Positions 39,275-51,546 are shown, counted from the first letter of the stretch. The stretch is 64,000 nt of DNA from Glossina fuscipes (GCF_014805625.2 NW_023998476.1:2036786-2100785); one strand, 5' to 3'. A program made the numbers and translations. The notes: generated by a model from the sequence alone, not told the origin.

Positions 39275-39655
39275 GCGGCTTTGAATCTGATGTCCGCAAG
39301 CTGCTATGGTAGATGCTTCAACGCATATTCTGCTTCCTCACATACTTCACGAAAGTGCTTCAATTTTCACAACCGGAGCCAGGACTGTCCCCTCCTTGCT
39401 TGCCTTGTTCATAAAAATAAGCTCAAAACTTTTATTGTCACTGATATTCTGTCTGTGTTAAAACCTATCCGGAATCTGCCTAGTTCGAGCCGGAGCACCC
39501 TTAGCAGGCGAAAGGACGCTACCATAAACCGAGATAATAAAATAAAACCCCTTTGGGTGCCTAGTCATATCGGTTTGTTGGGGAATGAGCAAGCTGATCG
39601 AGCGGCGAAGCCTACTGCTTTTGCAGCTCTAATTATGGACGAAGGAAAATGAAAG
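39275..39655 (+). mobile_element. RNase H fragment of a non-LTR retrotransposon
   Basis: The plus-strand frame carries TDILSVLKPIRNLPSS (the second catalytic aspartate region, TDSxSxLxxI in functional copies, here TDILS) and then LWVPSHIGLLGNEQADRAAK. The latter is the hallmark WVPSHxGxxGNExAD phrase of RNase H in I, R1 and LOA-type elements, including its last catalytic aspartate. Upstream (39,275-39,420) is a decayed part of the same polyprotein. Downstream the frame stops at 39,652. No reverse transcriptase is attached, so this is an isolated fragment. Confidence 0.75.
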
Positions 39656-40623
39656 AGAAAATTATGGAAGCAAATCCACAATGCTGTCCTCAGATATAGT
39701 CCTCTGTTAACGTCCCGCTAGTTCTATCAATATATTCAACAAATATTGACAACCTCAATTGCAACACGGCAGTGGATCCTAAAGAAGTCTTCTTCTCCAA
39801 TTTGTAATAAATCGCATTCTTTATGACTTCTCCTTTATTAGAAAAATTGTATTCGGAACAATTAGTTTTAGAGACAGGATGCAATACTACTTTAACATAT
39901 CACTTTGTTCAAGCTATAATATCAAACTCAAAATCTAATTTTCTATTCTAAAATTATAATCATATTAATAATGAACACGAAACAAATAACAGTGAAGCTT
40001 GTCCCGAAACTGTTGAATTTAACAGCATCTGCTAAAAAAACAGGTAGCGATTCTAATGTTGAAGGCCTTTCATCATTCAAGCCAACTTCTTCTAATACTC
40101 AAAATATGAGGTTTTCAGCAATAGACAAAATTCTAAACTAGACTCGAAATAAAGAGGCGGCGTTTCATTAACAGTTTGCTATACCAAGTGGATATGCCTA
40201 AAAGAAACTATTTCCACGACAAAGATATAAATAAGTTCATAAGATTAAAAAGTGATTGAGTAAAGCAGAAATTCGCAGCCTAAAATTTTAAACCTTCAAA
40301 CCCAGCTACTAGATCATCTTCTATTGTTAACACAACAAATGAACGCTGTTGACGATGCGTCGGAAATTAAAGTGCTTTTGCAGATGTCCTTCTGAGAAAT
40401 CTCCAGTTTTTTCCTGTGTTGGGTGAAAGTATAATTGCTGCTACAATTGTTGCAAATTGCTTTTCCTTGTTGAATATAAAAAATTTCAATGTAAAATAGC
40501 ATTCACGACAATTGGTATAATTTTTTTGAAAATGTAAATCATATTTTGGGGCAGAGTATATTATTCTTACAAAATTTGGCTTTATTTGGTTTTTCAAGGC
40601 AATTTTATTATTTTCAGTTTATT
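39656..40623. other. upstream region of the F-box gene, with decayed ORFs
   Basis: A 56-codon plus-strand ORF at 39,971-40,141 (Ser/Thr/Lys-rich) has no recognised homology. A cysteine-rich broken frame at 40,355-40,500 (CFCRCPSEKSPVFSCVG, then after a stop KYNCCYNCCK) is discussed under rejected items. Promoter elements for the downstream gene could not be pinned down. Confidence 0.35.
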
Positions 40624-41964
40624 ATGGATACGTTAAACGAAGACTGTCTTTTTCAAATCTTCAGCTATCTTAATCTCAAAGATCAGATTTCGTTGGAACA
40701 AATTTGTACGCACTTAAGTCAAGCCGTTAAAAGATATTGGATTTGGAAATATAAACATTGCGAATGTCATTTTTTAAAACAACCATTGTCTTCACACGAA
40801 CTTCAAATTCTTTTGACGGCTATATGTGAGACGGTGGAAATAATGGAGTTTCGATTTTTTAATAAGCTTCAATATGAGACTCTAAAGAAATTTAGATATG
40901 TAAAAGCATGGAATTTCCGTTTCACCCAACTGTCGCCTTATTTTATGAATGATAATGACATAAAGGATCTGGCGGATCTATTTCCAAACTTGCGTAGTTT
41001 CAGTCCTCATGGAAATTTCACCGGTGAACACATAAAATCATGGCCTTCGCTAACCGATCTATCTCTTAGTTATTGCTGCAAACTGAACCCGCTTACCTTC
41101 GCCGAAATTATGGATAAGCTGAAATTGGAGAAATTGCAATTGAATATATTTCCAAATTATAAAGCCACTGATATATTTAACGGGTTAGATTTGCAAACGT
41201 CTTATGTCGAAAATTTGACGCATTTAAAACTGAATACATACGAATTTTATTATTTCGTATGCGAACGTTTGCCAGCTCTGCAACAATTAATTTTAACCAA
41301 TCGTTATAATCCACAACAGATATTTGATGTCTTATTATCAAAATGGAAATATTTAGAAATAATGGCATTGGAAACCAGTAATATAAACCACATACTAATA
41401 AATTGCCTCAACTTAAACATGAACGTTGAAAAATTAGTCATAATCAATGACGTCAACGCGTTGCCGCTTAATGTCATTGATAGTCTACATCAATTGACCC
41501 AGCTGCGTGAACTAAGCTTTAATGCTTGCGAATTGGATGTGTCGGTTATACAGCGACTATTGTACAGCGGTTGCTCCCATCTGGAATTAATTAGTATTGC
41601 ACTGTGCCAGTTTAACGAGGCGTTTTTGAAGCTCAATGTCCGCGATATTATTATCAATAGAAACAAGAACTTAAGATTCAATTTCTATAGCAATACATTA
41701 GAAAATATAAATGATAGTGAGGTATGTATCCGCATGGCTGTGTTGCATGCATCTTCTGCGCACTTATTTATTATATCGACTCATATTTTACATATATAAA
41801 TTTGTTAAATTTTTCTTTATTCACAGTTACAGACGCGGAACGTAACACTTGAACTAAACGGTACTCATTCCCTTTTCGAAGTTACGGATATGCCAAATAA
41901 TAAATTACTATATGAGCCGTTATGTGTAACGTTTCATTCAAAGCAAACAAATTTAAAGCAATAA
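40624..41964 (+). CDS. F-box / leucine-rich-repeat protein
   Basis: The coding sequence is in two exons, 40,624-41,721 and 41,827-41,964. The 105-bp intron (donor GAG|GTATGT, acceptor TTCACAG|TTA, phase 0) joins two frames that stay open to a TAA at 41,962-41,964, giving about 411 residues. Without splicing the frame runs into intron sequence and a stop at 41,799. Residues 2-44 (MDTLNEDCLFQIFSYLNLKD ... ICTHLSQAV) form an F-box with the usual Leu/Ile/Phe spacing, which binds Skp1. Residues from about 110 to 340 hold irregular leucine-rich repeats (LFPNLRSF, WPSLTDLSLSYC, LPALQQLIL, LTQLRELSFNAC). Such proteins are substrate adaptors of SCF ubiquitin ligases; the substrate is unknown. The start was chosen because the F-box begins there. 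An AATAAA overlaps the stop codon. It looks intact. Confidence 0.85.
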
Positions 41965-44820
41965 ATACGTTTTTTTTTCACTTAAATTTTAAAAACGATT
42001 TTCACGCCACACGATAGAAAATGGATTTTAAGTAATTGCAACCTACAGATATACAAATCGAAAAACATTTTGTCTATATAAATTCTTCACTTGCAAGCAT
42101 GTCTTAAAACTTTCCCTCGAAGTTCTTTCAATCCGCATCGTCTAGGAAATAAGAAACGCGACACGGCATACCTGCATTTTGGCCGCAAGTATAGCAAATG
42201 CCGCTAACAGTGAAGACTTAGCACCTTCCACCATTCGGACGCACTCTGTGCCTCTCTTCCCATTTCTTAAAAATTTTGTCTTTAGTCTTACATAAGTAAC
42301 AATCTATCCAATATGCTATTACAATGGGTGTTAATTTTCCAAGTACTTCTTCTACAACACCGTTAATTCATATTTTGCTATATCGAAACCGTGTTATATG
42401 AACGTTTTTTTATTTATTATTGCTTACACTAAGATATAATTAAGGGGTCGGTTCAAAACCAACCAAAATGTGAGTATTGCAGATACATTTGGGTCAGAGA
42501 TATTTTCGTCTTAAAATTTTTCATATATGCACGCATAAACATTTATATACACATAAACATCGTAATCGAACTGAAAGATTGTTCTTAATTTCTATTTTCA
42601 ATTTTTTTTATTCGCAAAATGTTTGCTTCATGTCTATGTTTTGTACTTTATTTTATATATTATACGTTATTTTCGGAACTAAAGTGCGTCACTTGAAATT
42701 ATCAAATGGGTCACTTAAATGTTGATACCGTATAAATCACAGGAATATGCCGCGCTAAGTCGAAACCGTGTCTTAAGATATACATTTTTATAATAGCGTA
42801 AATTTCTTTCCCTATATACATAGGTAAGGCAAAAGAGAGAGGAAAGTAAGCAGTTGCTCATATGCCGTCGACGAGGACGGATCGTCAGACACTGTTCTCT
42901 TTTAAATTGAGCAGGATTATATTTTTATTTGTTTACACATCAAATTAATATACATATATATATGCTAATAAACATATTAATATATTAAATTATTTTTTGA
43001 CCACTCGGTTATTTCCTTTTCACATATAAATAAGAAGGTAACTTAGTTTTAATGTTTACACAAAAAAAGAAAAAAAAGAAAAATATGACATTCAACGATT
43101 CATACATCACGCCCAAGGATGAGAGTATATTCATTTTTAAAGACGCTTGCAGCAGCCTTGTGGAGGCTGTGGAGACCCTCTAAAGCCTCATATTCCAAAT
43201 CGATTTAAGTATATCCGCGTATCCGCCTATGTGATGATAGATTTCACATTTGCTAAAACCATTGGAAGTTATTGCACACAGATTGGTATTAAATATGGAT
43301 TAAATTGGTTCAAGGACCCGCCTACAATGTAACATAAACTGAGAACACCTCCAATTTTTAGTTTTTATTTAGTACTGAGCAAATAAAATTATAAAATTTT
43401 CCACATATATGCTATGGGCGATACTATAATATCTTCGCAAAAATGGAAAGAATCGGCGATGCCCACCTGATAACAAAAGAAATCAAAATTTCATTGTTTT
43501 TTTCAAAATATTTGTAGTGCCCAGAAGAAAGCTGCAGAGATCCCACTACCTATATGATACTTGACCAGCACCAAAAACTGAATGGATATTAGCAAGTCAG
43601 CATATGTCCCTGCGTGTGATGTTTATGTTTAGCATTTCCTAGTCGCACCCGTGAAGATGTTGCTTTCAAATTTGTTATGAACATTGGAAGTTCTTCAACG
43701 CAGCTTGTTGGTGAGAATGCTCCTCCAAACAGGTCAAAAAATAAGCTCATAGTACAACGTCAAGTAAGAACAGCTTGTTTGCCCAAAACGAAAATTAATA
43801 GATTTTCTGCTCGTCACTTGTAAGTTACAACAATAAGATCCACTTGAATAGCCACGTAGGCAAAGAAGCTCAACGGACAACTTAATAGTCGCGGGTTCAC
43901 ATCTTAAGGGCCGATCGCATTAGATGCGCCTATGCTTTAACACATAAGTGTTAGAATTTGTACATACTCCTCATCTTCTACTCCGTCGATGGGTATGAAA
44001 AACTGAATTCAACACATACTTTAAAATAATTGCATAATCAAAATTGCATATTCGATTTTTGGACGCCATCACAAAATATTACATAAAATGTATATTTAAG
44101 CGTCTATTAATTACAACTGTATTTAGTTTATAACGTTGAGTTTAATCAATATCTGTTTTGATAGAAGTATATTGTATAAATTGTTCGAATTTTATATATT
44201 TTCATTTTTCACAGATCTTTTAGTACAAATTCGAAGGAAGTTTAAGTAAAAGTTAAGTAAAAAAAGAAAACCTTCATAGATTAATGCTATTGCTTCAAAG
44301 TTACTGCTTTAGTGTTGCATTAGAAATTTCAGTGCGCCTTTTCCCTCGTCGTGATGTTCACAACTTTAAAGTACGTAAATAATTTATTTAAAATCCTAGG
44401 GCATTAGTTTAGTTATTTTAAAGTGTTCTCACTATTACTCTGCATTATTGCAAGGATATCAAGGAAGTACAAAATGCTCAACCGCAAGCCAAAGGAAAAA
44501 TGGAAAATTCTTGCGCAAGAGTGAATATATGCGGAGCACTTTTAAACAACCTCTCCATCCCTTTTGTGATCTTTTTCACTTGCTTTTTCTACTCAAACTT
44601 CATTCACTCTTTCCTTCTTGCTGATCTTCACGGTATAAAAATATGTCCTCAGCTTTCATCAGCGATATGCACATGTGTACTTTTTTTTTTTATTATTATT
44701 TTACCTTTACTGATGTCAATTAAATGTATCTTTTAAGAATATTTTGAAATTTTTAGCATAATAACCGTACGTACTTTAATATTTTTTAAAAATCGCAAAA
44801 TAATATATATACTAAAAAAC
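41965..44820. other. intergenic A+T-rich stretch
   Basis: No gene is recognised between the F-box gene and the 3' end of the first SAM-like gene. Poly(A)-rich and (TA)-rich runs are present. A short ORF at 43,147-43,332 shows no domain. It contains a SINE relic at 43,848-43,985. Confidence 0.4.
43848..43985 (+). mobile_element. tRNA-derived SINE, older copy
   Basis: It aligns with the 22,802-22,990 SINE across the tRNA-like head (tgaatagccacgtaggcaaa against tgagtggccgagtaggtaag), the B box (cgcgggttcacatc against tgcgggttcaaatc) and the body, where both have a 'tagatgc' word, 'tgctttaa' and 'gt[gc]ttagaattt'. It diverges after that and has lost the (AAT)n tail. Target duplications are no longer visible. 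Confidence 0.65.
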
Positions 44821-46676
44821 TCAATGTTTTATATCATTTTGAATATTTTGCAACAACACATCTTGTATGACATGGATACGTTTATCGTCGTTTTTAATTT
44901 CGGCGTTTTCATTGTTTGTTACTGAACGTAGTTTATATTTTTTTAAATCGAAACCTGCATTTTCTGTTATAACAGTTGAAGTTTGTTCACCTTCTTCAGA
45001 GGAAATATCGGGATTGTTATCACTATTTTGTTTTTCCTCACGGTCTTGCATTTTTTTAACCGCTTCATCCGCTAAGCGCTTATGTTTACTGTAAATCCAT
45101 TTGGCACTGCCATAGCGCATATAAATTTTGCCACGTTTCGCCTGGCGATACATGTCTAAAGTTTCTGTTGGAAACATTTTAAGAATTTCTTTCTCCAAAG
45201 CGTAACTTGTTTGTAGGTTTAAATGAATTTCATTATCCAAATAATAACTTACAATAGTGCTAATAAGTCTAGCTCTCTCGGATTTAGTAAAAAACTTTTG
45301 CGTACGATAGATTTTTATTAATTCAGGTCCTGCCGGTTTACAGCTTAATAGGATTTCCTTAATATTTACTTTCGGTATCGGACCGTGGGCTTTAGTTGTG
45401 TATGGCATAGGTTTACTAGACTTGGCTGCATACGATGACGGCAATATAACAAGGTTACTAGTATTTAGTGGACCGGCTAAGGGATCGTATGATTGTTCTT
45501 CCTTTATATTTCTAATGTCCCCATCTTTATTTAACTTGATTGGCATTTCGATATCTTGAATGGCATTTGTTTCCCAATGTTTGGCTTTACTTTCCGATGG
45601 AGGTGTTGTTGCATTTATTTCCTCAGTTTTATTAAAGATCAGAGGTTTACCAATATCAAGACGCCACTTTTCTAAATTATATTCAAAACGTATCTGATCT
45701 CCGATCGGATAACTATGCAATAGTAGCTTTATGTGAGACTCTTTCATCATTTCCAAAACTTCGATATTCACACGTTGAGCTGTAAGATCAATTAATCAAA
45801 TAAATATATATGACTATAAATAAATAAATAAATAAAATATATATAGAAAAATTCGAATACTGATAATAAAATATTATATATTTTAATAATAATATTAGAT
45901 AATTTGTTTAAACATTCAAGAAAATCAAATTCGAAACTACACACTATGGTTAAAAATTTTTTAACAATTTTAAAGAGAACTTAAGCAGTGGCCTTTTTTT
46001 GCTATATACTTTGTCCGTGGAAAATGTTTTTATTTATTTAGTTACTCTGCTGCTAATTACCCTATATATTTCAACCAATGTAAGGATTGTATACTCTGAA
46101 GAACTTTCATATGCTAGTATAAATATATATATACATATATATATAAATATGATTGCGGAATTTATAAAAACTGCGTATATAAATACTATTACGGGACATA
46201 AGGTAAAGCTATCTAGAAAAGAATACATGGCAACCTATAAAGACCCCATTTGTTCATATATGCTTGCATGGATGCCCATATCTGATATCGCAATAAATAC
46301 ATCTTATATATCTTGTAATGTTATGCACATGTACAGAACCACGGAGTTAAATAATAAAAACCAGACATGCAAAATAAAACTCCTGCACTAAAAATCGTTA
46401 ATTATATCAAATCAAATGTAACGCCTATAATAGCCTGGCAACTCTAGCTAGTGCTGTACAACTCACTCAACACTTATCGGTTACTTCAAACAAAGTAAAA
46501 AAACACACATCTAGACAGCGACTATAGATACATATGTACATATAAATTTACGAATGCATATGTTTATATACGTAGTTGTATAGCTTACCGCTTAAATGTG
46601 GTAACAAATACTCAATTTTCCATTCAGAGAGCAAGTGTTTCAGCTCTAAAACATTATTTTGCATATTTGGTGACAT
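44821..46676 (-). CDS. SAM-like domain protein of unknown function, tandem paralog A
   Basis: There are two exons on the minus strand: 46,676-46,589 (ATG in MSPNMQNNVLELKHLLSEW) and 45,779-44,821, joined across an 809-bp intron. The donor is G|GTAAGC, the acceptor GATCTTACAG|CTC, and the phase is 1. The protein is 348 residues. Residues 5-69 are a SAM-like helical bundle ending in the signature GDQIRFEYNLEKWR, split by the intron exactly where the paralog at 48,280 is split. After a low-complexity linker, residues 168-260 form the second conserved block (NIKEILLSCKPAGPELIKIY ... ALEKEILKMFPTETLDMYRQ ... KRGKIYMRY). The same two-block layout occurs in many uncharacterised insect proteins; the biochemical role is unknown. 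The tail is Glu/Lys-rich. The frame is undisrupted. A plus-strand ORF at 45,999-46,391 lies inside the intron and is not a gene. Confidence 0.8.
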
Positions 46677-47089
46677 ATCCGTAGTTATGGATGGTAATTT
46701 GAAAATGTGATTAATATGTTTTTTTATCAGTTAATACAAATGCCACATACAGATAACAACTATTTATATGTTTATATTTTTCACAAAACGCAGGAACGTA
46801 CTTTTCTAACGAAACTACTTGATAACGTACGAACTGTGACTGATTTAATATGCGAGTACTTAATTTGGCTATGCTTCGCAGTACTCGTTCGTGCAATTTT
46901 GGTATTCTGGTCTTTTAATGCTATGCAAAGAAAACATACTAATTTTGTCATTCTGTTTATAATTAGTTGAAAAACTCTTTTTTTTTTAGAAATTTTAATG
47001 ACAATAAGCTTTAGTAAACATGCTTTAAACAGTCATTGTACTGCTGTTTTTGAGGTTTATACGGATGTACGCAATATATAGAAAGATTT

Positions 47090-47290
47090 GACATTAACTT
47101 ATCTTTTATTAGACTGTTTTTGTCCGTCCGTCTTTTATTCTAGTGGTCAATCTAAATGTCTCAATTTTTAAGATATTCTGTTGAAATTTGGTGCGGCGAC
47201 TAAGGACGCACATTGTTAAAAATGTTCCGACTATTTCTCGATCACTTCTCATACAACACCTTATTTCCAATAATTGTTATATGAATAATT
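47090..47290 (+). repeat. dispersed repeat fragment
   Basis: It carries 'ttttgtccgtccgtctttta', 'tgttgaaatttggtgcggcg', 'actaaggacgcacattgtt' and 'gactatttctcgatcacttc', the same order of words as in the copies at 1,925 and 4,620. The hairpin head is missing. Confidence 0.5.
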
Positions 47291-47921
47291 GTATTAAGAG
47301 TAGTTGTGCAGGCTATTTTATAATGTGGAGCGGTCTACTGTAATGCTTTTGCTTGTTTTTAAAGGAATTTCAAAATTTTCTCATTTCACTGATTTAATAT
47401 ATTAGTTTAAGTCCTCCACAAAATTCTATAAGACGCGCACATCATTCCCTTTGCACACCAGAGACTAACTTTATGTTCCTAACTAGCGCCACATTCCAAT
47501 TGGACTCCACTGTATTTCTTTATGAATGTTTTCTTATTGTAGTCTAAATGGACACAGAAAACGCATATGTATAGTATAAATTTTGACTCTTCATCCATTT
47601 CAGCCCTTGTGAAATTGTGGTAAGAAAGTCACTTTACTAAGCGTACAGTCCGGGTTTTTGTTCGTTTTAATTAACATAAGTTTTAATCGTTGCAAAATAA
47701 ACCAGGAAAGATCCGATGACAGTTTTTCATAATGTTGACGTTAATTTAACGTCTTTTGCATTGGACAATAAATGATTTTTTTTAAAAAACATATTAATAA
47801 TCCATAGGATTGATATTGGTGTACGGTATTCTTAAATATTATATACAACTTATATAACTTTACCTATTACATATAATAAATAGCTCGACGTTAATGTTGG
47901 TGAATATAGGCATAGCTGATA

Positions 47922-48008
47922 TATGAATAATGTTTAAATGGACAGTTAATAGATTTATCTGAGTGCTAGAGACTGTAGCTTTATTTGGTTTATGAATAAT
48001 GTTTAAAT
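47922..48008. repeat. 18-bp direct repeat pair, period 69
   Basis: The word TATGAATAATGTTTAAAT occurs exactly at 47,922-47,939 and again at 47,991-48,008. The 51 bases between them show no repeat structure. This could be a target duplication around a small insertion, or a partial tandem duplication. Confidence 0.7.
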
Positions 48009-48279
48009 CATGTAACATGCAAAAAAGAGAACTTTGAGAAAAAATAGCTCCCGGATTAATTTCATTTATTTAAAAAGTAATACTATACGAATGAATTCAT
48101 CAAAATAATGCACTCTACTCATACGATTTCCCACATAACCAATTTTTTATAAAACTTACTACTTATACATTCGTGTTTTATATGAATTTCTCTTTCAAAT
48201 AAGTTCCGCGAACCATAACAACATTCATTAATTTTATGCATTCTATACATACTGTTTATATCGAGTTTCGATATGACTC

Positions 48280-49364
48280 TTATATGACTCCGTCATTGCC
48301 ATCATTACTAATACACTCGGATTTTACTTGAATTTCTGTTTCCATCAAGTCCCACGGATTGCAATTCGTATCGTTCGAATTGCCTTCATTGTCACTGGTA
48401 ATTTTTGGAAGAAGTTGAGGTTCTTCCGATTTGCTTTTCGTTACATTTCTATCACGTTTATAACGTTTCATATTACAAAACTTTACATAGATTTTCCCAC
48501 GTTTCTCTGTACGATAATATTCTAATTTTTCAGTGGGAAACATATTCAATATTTGATTTTCTAAATTGTGACTTGTATTAAGCGATAAATGAAAATCATG
48601 AATATCAAAGAAATCTACTATTGTGTGAACTAATTGAGTACGATGGGCGGTAGTGAATTTTTTATATTGTTGATAGTATTTAATAATCGACATTCCACGC
48701 GGTCCGGCTAAGCGAAGGATTTGACGTAAAGATATTGGGCGGCTTTCGGCACTTTTAGCCCTAGTCGTTACTTTAGATAAATCTTTTTGAGGTTCCTCCG
48801 AAGGTTTTTTAGTATCACTTTCTTGACGCTCCTCTAAGATTTCCTTATTTGGAGTTTTCGATGTACTGGGATGCGACGCCTCCGAAGAATGAGCATCATT
48901 TAGTTCAATATTTTCGGCAACGGTCTCGGTTGTAAGACCTTCATTCGTTGCGTTATCTGCGAAGGAAATATCGTCTTTTCCGTTGCAGATAGCAGTTTCG
49001 TGTCTGTTGATTACATTAACGCTCGGTTTGCAAAAGCATAATGAATTCAATTCTTGATTTTCCAACGGTATATTTATTTGCTTTCGCCAAATTTCTAAAT
49101 GGTATTCGAAACGTATTCGCGTACCCAGTCTATGATTTCTTAGCAAATGATTTATATGATGCAATTTCATCATTTGAAGTTCCTCAATATTAATCCCTTC
49201 TTCTGAAAAGGAAAAAAAAAACAAATTCATATTAAATACCTATGTGCAAAAATAAAACTCTATAACGCTTATAGTAACATACCTTTGAATAAATCATATA
49301 AGTTTTCTACTCCCCATGATGACAATAACTGTTTTAAAGCATTGAAATTTTCTCCTTCGTTCAT
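48280..49364 (-). CDS. SAM-like domain protein of unknown function, tandem paralog B
   Basis: There are two exons on the minus strand: 49,364-49,283 (ATG in MNEGENFNALKQLLSSWGVE) and 49,202-48,280, joined over an 80-bp intron. The donor is AAAG|GTATGT, the acceptor is preceded by a T-run ending TTTTCAG, and the phase is 1. The protein is 334 residues. Residues 5-67 form the SAM-like domain ending in GTRIRFEYHLEIWR. Residues 183-280 form the second conserved block (SLRQILRLAGPRGMSIIKYY ... LENQILNMFPTEKLEYYRTE ... GKIYVKF). The linker of about 110 residues is acidic and Ser/Thr-rich. Domain order, intron position and intron phase match paralog A 1.6 kb downstream, so the pair arose by tandem duplication. 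Reading through the intron gives a false start MNLFFFSF at 49,230. Function is unknown. Confidence 0.82.
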
Positions 49365-51316
49365 AATTAAGTGAATTTTTAATTTGACATATAATTATAT
49401 GAATACTTGGCAATATTTTTTTCTCAGAATATATTCTTCTCCCATAGCAGAAAATTTCACTAACATGCATACGTTCGTATGCATATGTACATCATCCAAA
49501 CACAAGGAGAGTAAGTAATCAACTGAAAATTCCAAACAGTATGCATTTTTCTTTCGTTCTTATTCATAGATTTGTATGTATAACAATTCGTACATTCATA
49601 TACATACAAACTTGTTCGTTAGCATTTTAGTGTAGTAAAAGGGCGATTGTGTGGCGATTGTATACGATTCATCGTTTCTATGAAATGTAAATAAGCACAA
49701 CAACAAACCAGTTTTCTCTTTACTGAGAGAGCGTTACCACTTTATACAAATGTGTTTGAAAAAATAGCAACGTTTAAATCAAAAGAAAGAAGCAATATTT
49801 TATTAAACTTAAATAGGATTTGCTTATATTATTTAATCTTTATTCGACATTTATTTTCTTCGTTTCAATGGGAAATGAGGTTCTTTTTAAACATGTTGTG
49901 ATATTCGGAACCCATTTTTTTTTAGTACCGTATATATGATAATGATGATTTATTATCTTTTAGTTCTATTGAAAATTTTCATGTTAGCCTCAATATACGT
50001 TTTATAAAAATTTTCAAAATTTTACAAAATGGTTTTTATTTTGCGGATCCTTTACAAGAAATGCAAAGAGGAGAGTAATTTTGTTTCTTTTTTTTTTAAT
50101 CTTTAAGAACAAGATTGTTACCTGCCAAAAGTTAAGATGTCTTTCTTTGATATTATAATTAGGGTGCAAAAACAAAAACCGTTTCGGTTAATGGCTCTAT
50201 TTGAAATATGCACCACATCTTTAAAGAGGAGATTCGAGATCTTTAGATTTGGAATATTAGAGATCTTTTCTCTTGCTGATGCGAGATTTTTTTTATCAGA
50301 GCCTTCAAGAGGCTTGATCCTTGATATAACTACAAAATGCAATGAGCAGTTCGTTAGATTTTAAAGCGGGATGAAGACGGATCTTATTGCTTCTTCTTAC
50401 GGTTTCAATGATGTCGTTGCTGGAGGTCTTCAGACGTCATGCTTGGTTTGACCGGTTCTAGCAGTACATGCGGATCAATGTCCACGTTTATTTAATTGCA
50501 ATTTTCGAAAAAAAGTAACAAAATGAATACAAAAGACATAAAGGTCATGCGATTGCTACTTTTTTTAACACAACTATATGTACATAAGCTATGTAAATTA
50601 AGGGATATTTCATTCCAGCTAAATGTGTTAAAAAAACCTTATTAGTAAGGTATAATAAAATTTATTTATACCAAATAAAAATAAGGCAAGGACCAGCAGC
50701 TACTAAAAAGAAAGAAAACACAACAGATGTTATTATACCTATATTATATATATAATATAATTCTATAAATATAATATTTTGTACACTCCGAAGGTACTTA
50801 AGGAAGTAGTCGTTCCGAAAGTGATTCGAATTGGGGAAATGTTTCACTTTAGCTACCAAATATCTGTTTAATTGTAAGATTTCGTCCGCGAAGACTGAAA
50901 GAGAAGACTTCTTAAGGATCTGTCATTATTTGGTTACACACCCATTCTTTTTGCTAAAAAGGGAATGAAACTATTTACTTTGGACGTTGGGAGTTGAATC
51001 CTTTAGCTACGCGGAAATATAATTAGACTTGTGTAGTGATATAGTAATACATCTCTCATGTGATTCCAAATGGATATTATCCTCCTGCGTCTGTTCTTGT
51101 TTATATACTTGACAATTTAAATCAGCTTTCAAATAAATTATCAATTGTTATAAACTAAAAAGAAAAAAAAAATACGCAATATCCTTTACTTATCTCTTTG
51201 CATTTTTATTAAGCATTCTGCCTTGATTGTGGCTCCTCTTGGGCAGGTATAGAGTCAGGTGATTCTATCTAGATAGGCTTTAAAATAAAAAAGTAACTAT
51301 ATTTCAAATTAAAGTA
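49365..51316. other. intergenic stretch
   Basis: No gene is recognised. A patch at 50,110-50,480 is less A+T-rich and partly open on both strands (minus strand: HVLLEPVKPSMTSEDLQQRHH, then a stop). It may be transposon debris but has no diagnostic motif. The run 50,730-50,775 is a TA-rich imperfect inverted repeat. Confidence 0.35.
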
Positions 51317-51546
51317 TTAATTCTTTTTATTTGTAACTACAGGAATATTATCCATGTCTATTTTTTCATAAAATTGATGATGGCAAGCGTTATGAAGTAA
51401 ATCGTGTTTTGTAAATTTTTGATACGGTGTCTCTTGCTTGCTCTGAATCGAATATGCAAAATAATTATATTCTTCTGTTATTGAGTAAATCAACAATCGA
51501 AAATTCGCTGAGATGTTTACAAAAGTCTCAATGCGAAGACATAGTT
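51317..51546 (-). CDS. probable 3'-terminal coding exon, unidentified protein
   Basis: On the minus strand a frame without a start codon is open from 51,546 to a TAA at 51,317-51,319, giving 75 residues with natural amino-acid composition (RIETFVNISANFRLL ... NYFAYSIQSKQETPYQKF ... KHDLLHNACHHQFYEKI ... IPVVTNKKN). Immediately upstream is a branch-point-like CTAAC followed by CCAAG|AA, a plausible though pyrimidine-poor acceptor, and before that a stop, so the exon must be spliced onto something upstream. With this acceptor it needs one base from the previous exon (phase 1). No domain is recognised. It may belong with, or be an alternative to, the exon at 51,880-52,072, but the phases differ. 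Confidence 0.45.

Larger units (their letters stand above)
46677..48279. other. intergenic stretch between the two paralogs
   Basis: It contains a dispersed-repeat copy (47,090-47,290) and an 18-bp direct repeat pair (47,922 and 47,991). No gene is recognised. Open frames at 46,707-46,970 are A+T-driven. The promoter of paralog A should lie just above 46,676, but no clear core element was identified. Confidence 0.4.

Noticed and set aside
40355..40500. piggyBac-type C-terminal cysteine-rich domain
   Set aside because: The cysteine spacing (CFCRC ... C, stop, CC..CC) is loosely similar, but there is a stop in it, no catalytic domain nearby and no TTAA-flanked ends.
45999..46391. 130-codon plus-strand ORF
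   Set aside because: It lies wholly inside the intron of the minus-strand SAM-like gene, is Ile/Tyr-rich from A+T bias, and has no domain.
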